The position numbers were made by a program, and so were the translations under genes. The notes beneath the pieces are model-generated. The model was given only the letters and a program-made list of their open reading frames with translations, did not search any database and was not told the origin of the DNA. Below, in pieces: positions 11,458 through 19,841 of a DNA stretch of 43,644 bases (the stretch's first letter is position 1; each line of letters begins with the position of its first letter). The DNA comes from a virus. The stretch covers positions 1 through 43,644 of the IMG/VR virus record IMGVR_UViG_3300036768_000231; one strand, 5' to 3'.

Positions 11458-14208
11458 TTGAAAAAAATACAACAATTCTCAGTTTTAAGATTGGAAAGTA
11501 AGAGACTCAAAGAGTCTAACTATAACATAAAAAAGTTCTCTATTGAAGACTCTGCCAAAAACGGAGAGATTATATTGATGGCAAACTCTCAATTGATACG
11601 AACATTATTGAGAGTGTGCGGAAGAGAGTATAATGCGGCGGAACTAGATGAACTTGAAGCACAAAAGAAATTCTTTCGAAAGCGGAAAAACACCCAAAAA
11701 AACCGCGAAAGATTTTCTCAAATATTATCCAGAATAGAAAATATTCTTTTCATTCCTGAAATAGTTAGCGTTTATTTTACAGACAGACGCCACTATAACA
11801 ACATCCTGAACAGGGATGGTTTTTTTGTTTTAGGGAAGAGGTATGTCCCCTTCATGGCAAGCGCAGGGATGTTACGCAGAGACTCGGTGTTATTTATTGA
11901 CGCTACAATACGAGATAAAATTCTAGAAATATTCGAAAACAATCGAGATACATCGGTTCCATTAGTCCCGTCAAAATATTCTGCATACTTTAGTTTGTAC
12001 TCGTCATCGTCCTACGAAGTTACATTTCCCAGAATTGCAGTTGTTCCAGATAAAATTATAAAAGCGGCAAAGAGAGTTAATTACGGAAAATATATAGCAG
12101 AAGGTGTTGACCCGCTTGTAGTAGAAAAAGAAATGGAACTGGAATTTAACGCTTTTGATGGGCAGGGCTTATGCTCTCCTGAAATCGCAGAAGTTTGGAA
12201 AAAAGAACTTGAACTGGATTATCTTCCCTCCTATTTTGGAGTACGTGCCCCGTTTATAAAAGGCCAATGCACCGTTTTCGATTTTCACAAATTCGGAAAA
12301 GAAATTGCCAACTCTTCTTTTATAACAGACATATACGGAAAAACAATTTCTATACAGGATGTAGACTGTATTATATCTGAATCACAGTTTAAGTTATGGA
12401 ACGCTTATACGAGTACAGAGTTTTATGTACAAAGTTGTAAGGATAATAATTTAGGTTGGGGAATAACCAAAGTTCCTCCGAAGCGCGATAAAAACCACGC
12501 AAGAACCAGCTATCAATTTCTGCAAGTATTGAATTTATCGGATGACGCAATTAAAAGATTATGTAAGCCAACGCTAGACTGGATAAATGAATCAGGGGGG
12601 GCGGAAATAATGTCCACTCTAATGTATTCGTTGGGGGAAACCGATTTTACAGAAGGCTGGTTCGAAAGAGCGGATGTAATTACACAAGCGCTTTTATTGA
12701 ATAACTCGTTGTTGAATGATGGATACGTTAGAAGTCACTACTCGTCTTCTCTTTCCAAAAAGATGAATGACGCCAAAATGGGAAGGCTTTATTTAGAGGG
12801 AAATTATCAATGTATGATTTCAGACCCTTACGCCCAATGTTCTCACATTTTTGGAATTGAGTTTTCCCCTCTTCTTCAGGAGGGTCAGCATTATTCTCAA
12901 TACTGGAATGAGCGCGGTGTGGATAGAGTTGCGGCAATTCGCAGTCCGATTGTTCATCATGGAGAAGTTGGGGTATTGAACCTGCAATCTAATCCACAAG
13001 TTACAGATTGGTACAGATATATCTATAGTGGTATAGTATATCCGGCCAACGGTGTTGGAATCGATACGATGATACATGGAGGAGCCGACTTTGATTTGGA
13101 TATTGTTTGTACTGTGAACAGCCCAGAAATAATATCGGGAATAATACCTGACCTTCCGGTGGTATATGATGTTGTGAAGCCCGAAAAAGTGGAAATTCCA
13201 ACATCGCATTCTAAAATTGTATATGAGTCTCAGCTTTCCCAAATAAAAACCAACAAGATAGGTTTTTACACAAATGTAAGTTCGTCCTTGTATGCGATGT
13301 TAGCGGATTATCCAGAAGGAAGTCATGAAAGAGAAATCATCTTAAATCGACTGCGATGGGGGAGAGTTTTACAGGGAACCGAAATAGATAAAGCGAAGGG
13401 AGTAAAAGTTGACCCCTATCCGGAGCATTTCACAAAGTATAAACGTATAAGCGAAGAAATGGACGAAGAAGAAAAAACCCAATCCGCGCTGAACAATTCC
13501 CTTATTGCAGAGAAACGTCCTGTTTTTATGAGATGGTTGTACGCGGATTATAACGCGCGATACAGAAACGAAAGACAAACTTACGACACAATATCTCGTA
13601 CCAGATGGGGCAAACCTTTTGAGGAAATTGAAAGGCTTTCGGAAACAGAGGAGCAAGTAAGATTGGTTGAGCGCTATAAGAGAAAAACATTTTTTATAGA
13701 CAACGATTCTACGATGAATCGTATCAGCCGATATATAGAAAACAGCCTTCGAAATTTCAAAAGCGAATTTTCAAAAAATATATCTTCTTTTGATTATACC
13801 GCTTTGCTAAGTGGAAAAAATGTATCTCCCAATATAGAAACACTTAACAAATTGAAAGTTCTATATAAAGAGTATAAGAGTCTTAGGAAAACCTTGTATA
13901 GAAACGGGTCTAGCGAAATCTCCTTTGAAGACAATCAGGAAATATGTAAATACATAAACCAGAAGGCATATCGAACCATCTCTTCAAACGGAGCGGAATT
14001 GGCGGATATGACAATACTTCTATGCTATACCATTATGGGGAAAAACTCGAAGTCTTTTCTATGGAATGTATTCGGGAAAGAAGTTTTGGAAAATCTTAAA
14101 GGACGCCATTCAGAAAAGTATGTTCGTGTTCCGATGTATAACGATAAAGGCTCGTCCAGATACTTATGGTCAAATTACGGAATATATAAAATTCAAATAA
14201 AGGAGTAA
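11458..14208 (+). CDS. Two-barrel RNA polymerase (QDE-1/YonO/crAss-like family), 916 residues
   Basis: The start is TTG 11458 with TTGGAG upstream. Residues 257-350 match the first double-psi barrel: VRAPFIKGQ (K268) and ESQFKLW (K312), candidate catalytic lysines. Residues about 475-560 match the second barrel: AAIRSPIVHHGEVGV, then WYRYIYSGIVYPANG, then GGADFDLDIVC with D544, D546 and D548 as the metal-binding triad. This parallels the R-N-P...H-P-G-D...DxDGD order in eukaryotic RNA-dependent RNA polymerases and phage YonO. The usual glycine is leucine here; to my recollection a crAss-like phage enzyme has DFDID. Such enzymes synthesise RNA on DNA or RNA templates as one chain. The gene stands between early and late blocks, so a role in middle or late transcription is likely. 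The remaining 350 residues are helical and unassigned. Confidence 0.8.
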   Translation: MKKIQQFSVLRLESKRLKESNYNIKKFSIEDSAKNGEIILMANSQLIRTLLRVCGREYNAAELDELEAQKKFFRKRKNTQKNRERFSQILSRIENILFIPEIVSVYFTDRRHYNNILNRDGFFVLGKRYVPFMASAGMLRRDSVLFIDATIRDKILEIFENNRDTSVPLVPSKYSAYFSLYSSSSYEVTFPRIAVVPDKIIKAAKRVNYGKYIAEGVDPLVVEKEMELEFNAFDGQGLCSPEIAEVWKKELELDYLPSYFGVRAPFIKGQCTVFDFHKFGKEIANSSFITDIYGKTISIQDVDCIISESQFKLWNAYTSTEFYVQSCKDNNLGWGITKVPPKRDKNHARTSYQFLQVLNLSDDAIKRLCKPTLDWINESGGAEIMSTLMYSLGETDFTEGWFERADVITQALLLNNSLLNDGYVRSHYSSSLSKKMNDAKMGRLYLEGNYQCMISDPYAQCSHIFGIEFSPLLQEGQHYSQYWNERGVDRVAAIRSPIVHHGEVGVLNLQSNPQVTDWYRYIYSGIVYPANGVGIDTMIHGGADFDLDIVCTVNSPEIISGIIPDLPVVYDVVKPEKVEIPTSHSKIVYESQLSQIKTNKIGFYTNVSSSLYAMLADYPEGSHEREIILNRLRWGRVLQGTEIDKAKGVKVDPYPEHFTKYKRISEEMDEEEKTQSALNNSLIAEKRPVFMRWLYADYNARYRNERQTYDTISRTRWGKPFEEIERLSETEEQVRLVERYKRKTFFIDNDSTMNRISRYIENSLRNFKSEFSKNISSFDYTALLSGKNVSPNIETLNKLKVLYKEYKSLRKTLYRNGSSEISFEDNQEICKYINQKAYRTISSNGAELADMTILLCYTIMGKNSKSFLWNVFGKEVLENLKGRHSEKYVRVPMYNDKGSSRYLWSNYGIYKIQIKE

Positions 14209-14211
14209 TCC

Positions 14212-14946
14212 TTGAAAATATTATATAACGAAGAAGTAATGGGTAAGATGCTTTTAGAGAAAGGGTATAGCAATGGCTATACCTTTTATGAAACATTATT
14301 GGTTGCGAGATATTTATATCATAAAGACGGTTTGAAGGGCGTTCCCCTGAAGAAAAAAATAATTGCACATATCGAGGTACACGACCCCCTTTTTGCATCT
14401 CATACCCGGTATAGTATGCTTAAGGAGATTATGAAAAAATCAACCCTTCCTTTTGTGTCTACAGGAACAGTGACCATTTATGAGGATGAGATTTCGAAAA
14501 TCAGGGAAATAAAGAACTTCAAATTTCAGAAAATAGCGCTTGCTATTTTATTAGTTTCAAAACGTGCGACAAACAAGGGTACAATTAATATCCAGTCTTT
14601 TCGTGAAGTAAAACATCTTGTAAGCCATAAAATAACAAGGCAGGATATTCTAAATTGTTTGTACCACATGAGAACAAATTTGATGATAGAAGTATTTGAC
14701 GCTCATAAATTCAAGGAAGATGCAAAAGTCTGGTATAAAGTTATCTTTTCGAGAGACCACGGAATACCTGTTTTTATAATCGAAAACGATAATGATGCAA
14801 AAAAAATAGGAAAACGATACGAAGAACATTGCGGTGGGATTATCGGCTTTTGCTCATGTGGCGCAGAGTTTATTCGCACAAACAATTATCAAAGAATGTG
14901 CTCAAACTGTGCGGCAAAAAGAAAACATCGTAAAGTGAATGTGTAG
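14212..14946 (+). CDS. Zinc-finger protein paired with the RNA polymerase, 244 residues
   Basis: TTG 14212 follows AAAGGAG and lies three bases after the polymerase stop, so the two are co-translated. The N-terminal 200 residues are basic and helical. Segments such as FQKIALAILLVSKRATNKGT and ITRQDILNCLYHMRTNLMIE look like a winged-helix pair. The C-terminus is a four-cysteine zinc ribbon (FCSCGAEF...MCSNC) with a basic tail. The pairing suggests a specificity or processivity factor for the phage polymerase. That is inference from position and DNA-binding character only. Confidence 0.65.
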   Translation: MKILYNEEVMGKMLLEKGYSNGYTFYETLLVARYLYHKDGLKGVPLKKKIIAHIEVHDPLFASHTRYSMLKEIMKKSTLPFVSTGTVTIYEDEISKIREIKNFKFQKIALAILLVSKRATNKGTINIQSFREVKHLVSHKITRQDILNCLYHMRTNLMIEVFDAHKFKEDAKVWYKVIFSRDHGIPVFIIENDNDAKKIGKRYEEHCGGIIGFCSCGAEFIRTNNYQRMCSNCAAKRKHRKVNV

Positions 14947-14991
14947 GGCTTGCAAGGGGGCGAATCTATATATGGACAGGAATAATATAAA

Positions 14992-15315
14992 ATGATTGGG
15001 AAAAATATATCAACCAGAAAAGAATTTGTAAAGGTTGTTGCGAAACGTGCAAATTTTACGCAAGGGGATGTTGAAATAATTTTAGATACAATAACGAAAA
15101 TTTTCGAGGAAGCCACTCTGGAAGGGGTTGAAATTAGAGTTAGAAAATTTGGCAGGCTTTATCATCAAACTCTACCCGAACGAAAAGGCGGTTTGAACGG
15201 AAAAATCCTCCCTCCCGCCAGGAGAACCGCCTTTAGACTTGCGGACAACATACGTTCTGGCGGACTTATTTGTTACGACAATGAAGAAGAAAGTATACAA
15301 GAGGAGGAAACTTAA
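14992..15315 (+). CDS. HU/IHF-like DNA-binding protein, 107 residues
   Basis: It matches the HU fold throughout: helical N-terminus (STRKEFVKVVAKRANFTQGD then VEIILDTITKIFEEA), the glycine-turn strand (EGVEIRVRKFGRLYHQTLPE), a flexible arm with the intercalating-type proline region (GKILPPARRTAFRLAD), and an acidic tail. Such proteins bend and compact DNA and help replication, recombination or packaging. ATG 14992 lacks a strong binding site. The stop overlaps the endolysin start (TAATG). Confidence 0.85.
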   Translation: MIGKNISTRKEFVKVVAKRANFTQGDVEIILDTITKIFEEATLEGVEIRVRKFGRLYHQTLPERKGGLNGKILPPARRTAFRLADNIRSGGLICYDNEEESIQEEET

Positions 15316-17048
15316 TGGATATTTTTAGCGCTTTATCGCCGAAGTTTTATAAGATAGATACAAATAGATTCCCTGTATGGGGAATAGACACAAGTTTTTA
15401 TTCTGCCCAAATGGATTGGGACACGTTTAAAAAAGCGGGCGGAACATTCGCTATTATAAAAATGCTGGGCGGCATAAAAGTGGATGTGTGGTTTGAGAAA
15501 AATTATGTATCTGCAAAAAAAGCTGGTGTACTAGTTAGCACATATCAATGGTTATATTCAAACGCCTTAGAGTCTGTTGTGTTACAGGCATCCAAATATG
15601 CCGAAATGCTTAAACAATATCCTGTAGACTTTTACCCTTCTATAGATTATGAATGGTATCCTTCTAGAAATCCTGTTTCTACAGACTTGGAAAAATATGT
15701 TGAAGAGTTTGAATCCAGAAGTAACTATAAATTAATGATTTATTCTGCCCCCGGATATTTAAGAGACAATAATTATAAGTTAGGAAACAAGTTTTCGTCA
15801 TATCCATTGTGGGTGGCTCACTACGAAGTATCCAACCCCGATGTTGTTGAGCCTTTTACGCACTGGACTTTTTGGCAGGCAAGCGAAAGAGCGGACGGAA
15901 AATCTTTAGGGTCTTCGGTGTACGGAGAAACAGAAATTGATTTGAATTATTTCAACGGCTCTTTGAGCGATTTCTTTGAATTATGTAATGTTTCCGGGGG
16001 AACGGATGTAAAAAAAATTCCTTCAAATCCTGATACAGAAATAATTTTGGACGGAAAGAAATATTCGGTAAACACGGACGTTCTTAATTTAAGACCGGAA
16101 CCAAATACAAGCAAACCTGCAATCAAAAAATTATATATGGGCGAAATTCTTCATGGGATAACTAAAAACGTAGATGGGTCTTGGGTTAAAGTTTTAACAT
16201 CGGAATCTCTCGTTGGCTGGTGTTCTATTCAGTATTTAAGATTAATATCTGAAAATCATGAAGAGCCTAAAGAGGAATATAATTCCCCTGTGAACACAAC
16301 ATCTGTTTTGGAATCGCGGAATTTATTTGGAGGAAAAGCGGACTATAAAAAATGGTCTATTGCTACACCTAGAGGGAATATAATTTATCATATTGTTAAA
16401 ATTAAAAAACAATATGCTGAAATTTTTATAACCCCGCGCCCATCATCTGTTTCCTATGTTCACTCGTTTTTGACAAGATACAAGTTGCAAATTGCAATTA
16501 ACGGAGACGGCTTTGCTTCCGTAAAAAAAGGTTCTCAGTGGCAATTGATTATGGCGGGGCAGTCTGCAAGCAAAGGCCAACCATACGGAACTGCTAATGC
16601 AGAAGGGGCTATTTACATTTCCAGAAATGGGGAAGCATCGTTTTCAAGACCTCCCGAGAAGGATTTATGGAACGCCATTGCCTTTCCTAATAAACTTGTC
16701 GAGAACGGTACGAAGGCAAAGATAACCAGAACAGACTTAGACCCGCGAACGGCTTTAGGATTTACAAAAGACAGTGATATAATTATAGTTGCAGTAGACG
16801 GAAAAGAAACTTATAATTTAAATCGTAGCGGAGCATCCTTTGACGAACTTGCTACGGTTCTTATAGAAAACGGGGCATGGATTGGGGTAAACCTAGACGG
16901 TGGGGGAAGTACAACACTGGTTATCGAAGGAGAGAATAAAACTCCCGAAATACTGAATGTGCCGTGCGGAGAAAATTCCATAAATGTCGGCGGAAAGGTA
17001 TACCGTCTTAGACCGGTAGCCAACCATTTTGGCGTATATATAAAATAG
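15315..17048 (+). CDS. Modular endolysin: GH25 muramidase, SH3 domain, phosphodiester glycosidase
   Basis: Residues about 20-220 are a GH25 lysozyme: WGIDTSF (D25) and PSIDYEW (D111, E113) are the family's acidic active-site residues, with WTFWQASERADG and TEIDLNYFNG near its end. Residues about 250-315 are an SH3b domain (VNTDVLNLRPEPNTSKPAIK, ending GWCSIQYLRL), which binds cell wall. Residues about 330-577 resemble the NAGPA/phosphodiester glycosidase family (AINGDGFASVKKG, GVNLDGGGSTTLVI). It would cleave peptidoglycan at lysis or at entry. No signal peptide is visible, so a holin is needed for export (see 37008). The triple combination is unusual for a phage. Confidence 0.85.
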   Translation: MDIFSALSPKFYKIDTNRFPVWGIDTSFYSAQMDWDTFKKAGGTFAIIKMLGGIKVDVWFEKNYVSAKKAGVLVSTYQWLYSNALESVVLQASKYAEMLKQYPVDFYPSIDYEWYPSRNPVSTDLEKYVEEFESRSNYKLMIYSAPGYLRDNNYKLGNKFSSYPLWVAHYEVSNPDVVEPFTHWTFWQASERADGKSLGSSVYGETEIDLNYFNGSLSDFFELCNVSGGTDVKKIPSNPDTEIILDGKKYSVNTDVLNLRPEPNTSKPAIKKLYMGEILHGITKNVDGSWVKVLTSESLVGWCSIQYLRLISENHEEPKEEYNSPVNTTSVLESRNLFGGKADYKKWSIATPRGNIIYHIVKIKKQYAEIFITPRPSSVSYVHSFLTRYKLQIAINGDGFASVKKGSQWQLIMAGQSASKGQPYGTANAEGAIYISRNGEASFSRPPEKDLWNAIAFPNKLVENGTKAKITRTDLDPRTALGFTKDSDIIIVAVDGKETYNLNRSGASFDELATVLIENGAWIGVNLDGGGSTTLVIEGENKTPEILNVPCGENSINVGGKVYRLRPVANHFGVYIK

Positions 17049-17056
17049 GAGGCGGC

Positions 17057-17854
17057 ATGGAAGAATATTGGCAAACAAGAATACGCACTCCAAACATGAC
17101 TCAGTTTATCCCGTGGACGTTATATCCAAAAAAGGGAGGTTTTGGCGCAGGCGGCCAAAACAATTGGTCTGAAATCGGAGGAAATCGCTTGAAGTTTATC
17201 AAAGACCTTAATAACAATGGGCCAGTTCTTCAGAACATGATTTGGGAGCGGGGCGGAAGTATTTATGTTTATGTTCCCAAAAAAGGGGAGCCATATTATA
17301 AGAAAGCGTGGCAAGCCCCCGCTGTTCGTTGGCCCCGTATTGGGGTTGTATTCAATGTTGTAAAAGTTGTTGAACGCGAAGGGGACTGGAATCGTATTGA
17401 AGGGATACCTGCCGATGCGGAATTAAGCACAGATTTGATTAATCGCCAAAAGACTCCTTGGTTGGTACATCGGATATGGTGCGGCGGTAAAAAAGACAGA
17501 AGCGGAAAAATAGCATTGAGGAACATGCCAAAGGGAGCCGCAGACATGGGTCTTTTTGAACCGGTAGGACTACCAGGAACCGGGGGAGATGGTCTATGGT
17601 TGCACATATCTTCTTTGGAAAAAAGATTAGATGACCCTCTTGCCCCACTCGTGCCCCCTGACGGGGTTGTGGTATACGATAATTCCCTTACAGGAAACTA
17701 TGATGCTGTAACCTTTTTGCGCGGCTCTATAATTTGGCAAAGGCCGCAAGAGGGTTCCCAAAAAATAAGAAAACTTATAAAGAGTGAAACCTTGTTAGTA
17801 TACGAGATTGTTGGAGACTGGTATAAAGTGTTCGAGGGATGGATAAAAAGGTAA
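17057..17854 (+). CDS. Putative SH3-like wall-binding protein, 265 residues
   Basis: ATG 17057 follows AGGAGGC, eight bases after the endolysin stop. It is rich in Trp, Gly and Pro. Two regions (about 85-115, GVVFNVVKVVEREGDWNRIE, and the C-terminus, TLLVYEIVGDWYKVFEGWIK) have the beta pattern and closing G-W-hydrophobic motif of SH3b repeats; a GLWLHISSLE segment near 190 looks like a third. No catalytic residues recognised. Probably an accessory lysis or wall-binding protein. Confidence 0.55.
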   Translation: MEEYWQTRIRTPNMTQFIPWTLYPKKGGFGAGGQNNWSEIGGNRLKFIKDLNNNGPVLQNMIWERGGSIYVYVPKKGEPYYKKAWQAPAVRWPRIGVVFNVVKVVEREGDWNRIEGIPADAELSTDLINRQKTPWLVHRIWCGGKKDRSGKIALRNMPKGAADMGLFEPVGLPGTGGDGLWLHISSLEKRLDDPLAPLVPPDGVVVYDNSLTGNYDAVTFLRGSIIWQRPQEGSQKIRKLIKSETLLVYEIVGDWYKVFEGWIKR

Positions 17855-17863
17855 AACTCACCC

Positions 17864-17892
17864 TTGACATATTTAGGGTTCTATGGTATTAT
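17864..17892 (+). promoter_or_regulatory. Near-consensus promoter for the structured RNA
   Basis: TTGACA (17864-17869), exactly 17 bases, TATTAT (17887-17892) with an extended TGG. No start codon with a binding site follows for 580 bases, so the product is RNA. Transcription should begin near 17899. Confidence 0.85.
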
Positions 17893-17898
17893 TAATAC

Positions 17899-18235
17899 AA
17901 TCACAAAGGTAGACCTGTGTGAGAGTTTCATAGCCCTTATATTTAGACCGCCTTCGCGGAAGGCATTAAAGGTCTGCGCTTCCAAAAGTTTTTGAACGGG
18001 CATGAAACAAAAAAAGATGATTGGTTTCGCCAATCAATATATAAAATAATGGGCGCGGCGTGGATGTAGTACACGCGGAAAAGGTGAAGAATCCTCGAAT
18101 CTGAGGCCTGCAATCGAGGAGGAATAGAACCGATTAATCCAAATGCGTTCGACAAGTCCCATAACCTTGACGCAAAGAGGAGGAGCGCTCTGAGGGCAAC
18201 CCGGCCTCTCGCCCATTATTTTTCTTATTTTTATT
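17899..18235 (+). ncRNA. Large structured non-coding RNA, family not recognised
   Basis: The stems found by eye form two domains. 5' domain: GTTTCAT-a-GCCC (17925-17936) pairs with GGGCATGAAAC (17998-18008) and encloses AGACC/GGTCT and the hairpin GCCTT-cgcgg-AAGGC. A linker hairpin TGATTGG/CCAATCA (18018-18036) follows. 3' domain: AAAATAATGGGCG (18043-18055) pairs perfectly with CGCCCATTATTTT (18210-18222) and encloses GCGTG/CACGC, TCCTCGA/TCGAGGA, TGCGT..CAAG/CTTG..ACGCA and AGAGG/CCTCT. A T-rich run (18217-18235) follows and can end transcription. A strong promoter and no reading frame make it an RNA gene. It does not match tmRNA, RNase P RNA or 6S RNA, and it sits beside tRNA-Ser. The exact ends are inferred. 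Confidence 0.7.
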
Positions 18236-18246
18236 TCGTGGCATAT

Positions 18247-18334
18247 GGAGTTGTGTGCGGAGTGGCCCGCAACCAGTCTTGAAAACTGGACTATCGAGTA
18301 ATCCTCGATAAGAGTTCGATTCTCTACGGCTCCT
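18247..18334 (+). tRNA. tRNA-Ser (anticodon TGA)
   Basis: Acceptor GGAGTTG pairs with CGGCTCC (18327-18333). The anticodon stem-loop is CCAGT-CTTGAAA-ACTGG with anticodon TGA. A long variable arm (TCGAG-taatc-CTCGA) marks it as class II, and the T-loop is TTCGATT. It reads UCA codons. The discriminator base is T, which is unusual for serine, and CCA is not encoded. It lies 12 bases after the structured RNA and is probably co-transcribed with it. Confidence 0.92.
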
Positions 18335-18477
18335 CTTGAACATCAAACGTTTTTTTTCGTAAAATTGCCGTTATTTTTGTAGCCTGTATGGAATATAAAG
18401 AAACTCCGATACGTGTCTAATTCTAATATAAAATTTTCTAAAATACAATATTTCCATAGTTAAAACCAAAGGAAATT

Positions 18478-18707
18478 ATGCCAATAAAAGATGAGTTTTA
18501 TAAATATTGGAGAGAGCGCTGGCAAATTAGAAAATCTTAGAGACATCTGCAAACGTTGTAGAGACCAGAAGCGCGTTTCTTGCGTGCTACCTTGCAAGAA
18601 TATGAGAAATAACCGAAAATACTGCGGGCTGGAAATGTCCAAGGTGTAAACAGATTAATTTTTCGGCTCATCAATATTGTTCTATATGTCATATGAAAAA
18701 GCCATGA
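18478..18707 (+). pseudogene. Frameshifted zinc-finger gene
   Basis: ATG 18478, after AAAGGAAA, opens MPIKDEFYKYWRERWQIRKS then TAG. A second frame continues NLRDICKRCRDQKRVSCVLP and CKNMRNNRKYCG. A third frame ends GWKCPRCKQINFSAHQYCSI then CHMKKP at 18707. Six or more paired cysteines show a multi-finger protein broken at two points. The end overlaps a small hairpin (AAAGCC-ATGA-GGCTTT, 18698-18713). The stretch 18335-18477 contains nothing recognisable. Confidence 0.5.
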
Positions 18708-18733
18708 GGCTTTACTAAAAGGAGTATTTTATC

Positions 18734-19708
18734 TTGAAGAACGAAGTATACAAGGAGTGTTTTGAAAGATGGGCGAATTCTGCTGGAAACCAGCCGTTTT
18801 GGAAAGAACTATCCGAAAGGCACGGCTATTCAAGCCCTGAGGCATTGCGCTCTCAGTTTAAGCGAGAGAGACGTAAGCGGGGTGACAATAAAACCATGCA
18901 ATCCGCACAGCATAATTCTCCCGTTGGAATTTTGAAGTCGCCTGTAAGAGCAGTAGTTGTTGATATTGAAACCCTATACCCAATTTACGCGAGTTGGAAC
19001 ACTTACGGTGTCGACTTATCTCCCGACATGTTGCTGGAAGAAGGATGTCTCTTGTCTTGGTCAGGAACGGTATATGGAGAAGATAGCATTCAAGCCGATA
19101 TTATGACTCCGAAGGAAGCAAAGGGAAGAGATTCTTATCGTGTGGTAGATAGTTTGTATCGTTTCTTGGAAACTGCTCATATTGGCATTGGACATAATTC
19201 TACAGATTTCGATTTCAAGTTAGCCAATACCTACTTTTTGGATTATCGATTTCCTCCTGTGAAGTTCCAAAAGATTGATACATTTCAAATTCTTAGAAAA
19301 CATTTCAAACTTCCTTACAATCGCCTTGCTTATGTTAATAAGCGATTTGGAATTCGAGAAAAGATGCCAAACGAAGGTTTTGGGCTGTGGCGTAAATGCG
19401 CCGAAGGAGACCAAGAGGCTCTTGATACAATGCTAAAATATAACATCGAAGATGTTCTTGCAACTTCTGAACTATTTACATTAGTTTATCCGTGGGCAGA
19501 TAATCTTCCCTCGTTCTCTCCGTATGCTCCTCAAGGGGAAAAATCTGTATGCTCTTGTGGCTCAGAGGATTTGGAACCAGCGGGAGAATGGCGATTAAAT
19601 TTAGGTGTCTACGAAAAATATCGTTGCAAGAATTGTGGTTCTCTTGTTAGAGGGCGCAAGAACTTGATGCCAGTAGACCAGCGTAAGCAACTTCTAGTAA
19701 AGTTATAG
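18734..19708 (+). CDS. DnaQ-like 3'-5' exonuclease with zinc ribbon, 324 residues
   Basis: TTG 18734 follows GGAG. Residues 20-50 look like a helix-turn-helix (FWKELSERHGYSSPEALRSQ). Residues 72-250 are an RNase H-like exonuclease: VVVDIET (D77, E79), GHNSTDFDF (D158 or D160) and KYNIEDV (Y236, D240), giving the DEDDy set. Residues 270-310 hold a zinc ribbon (CSCGSEDL...YRCKNCGSLV). It resembles YprB-like or polymerase-proofreading domains but stands alone. It may degrade host or recombination-intermediate DNA, or process RNA. No polymerase domain is present. Confidence 0.75.
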   Translation: MKNEVYKECFERWANSAGNQPFWKELSERHGYSSPEALRSQFKRERRKRGDNKTMQSAQHNSPVGILKSPVRAVVVDIETLYPIYASWNTYGVDLSPDMLLEEGCLLSWSGTVYGEDSIQADIMTPKEAKGRDSYRVVDSLYRFLETAHIGIGHNSTDFDFKLANTYFLDYRFPPVKFQKIDTFQILRKHFKLPYNRLAYVNKRFGIREKMPNEGFGLWRKCAEGDQEALDTMLKYNIEDVLATSELFTLVYPWADNLPSFSPYAPQGEKSVCSCGSEDLEPAGEWRLNLGVYEKYRCKNCGSLVRGRKNLMPVDQRKQLLVKL

Positions 19709-19727
19709 ATTTAAAAAATAAGGATTT

Positions 19728-19841
19728 ATGAAAATAATCAAAAAGGGAAATCTTCTAGAAGAAAAACTTACGAACGAAAAAGAATGCGAAAGAGGAAGAT
19801 ATGTTTTATCTATTAAATTTTTTACATCTTATTTCGTGTGA
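19728..19841 (+). CDS. Possible small peptide, 37 residues
   Basis: ATG 19728 follows AAGGA and runs MKIIKKGNLLEEKLTNEKEC then ERGRYVLSIKFFTSYFV. The beginning looks like the start of small phage zinc-finger proteins, with the cysteine part missing, so it may be a truncated remnant. Confidence 0.35.
   Translation: MKIIKKGNLLEEKLTNEKECERGRYVLSIKFFTSYFV

Noticed and set aside
12728-13656. Long - strand frames within the RNA polymerase gene
   Set aside because: Several frames of 67-140 residues overlap the polymerase in antisense, lack binding sites and have shadow-like composition.
17899-18235. tmRNA or RNase P RNA
   Set aside because: No alanine tRNA-like ends, tag frame or mature GGGGC start for tmRNA, and no GAGGAAAGUCC/ACAGAAA core for RNase P.
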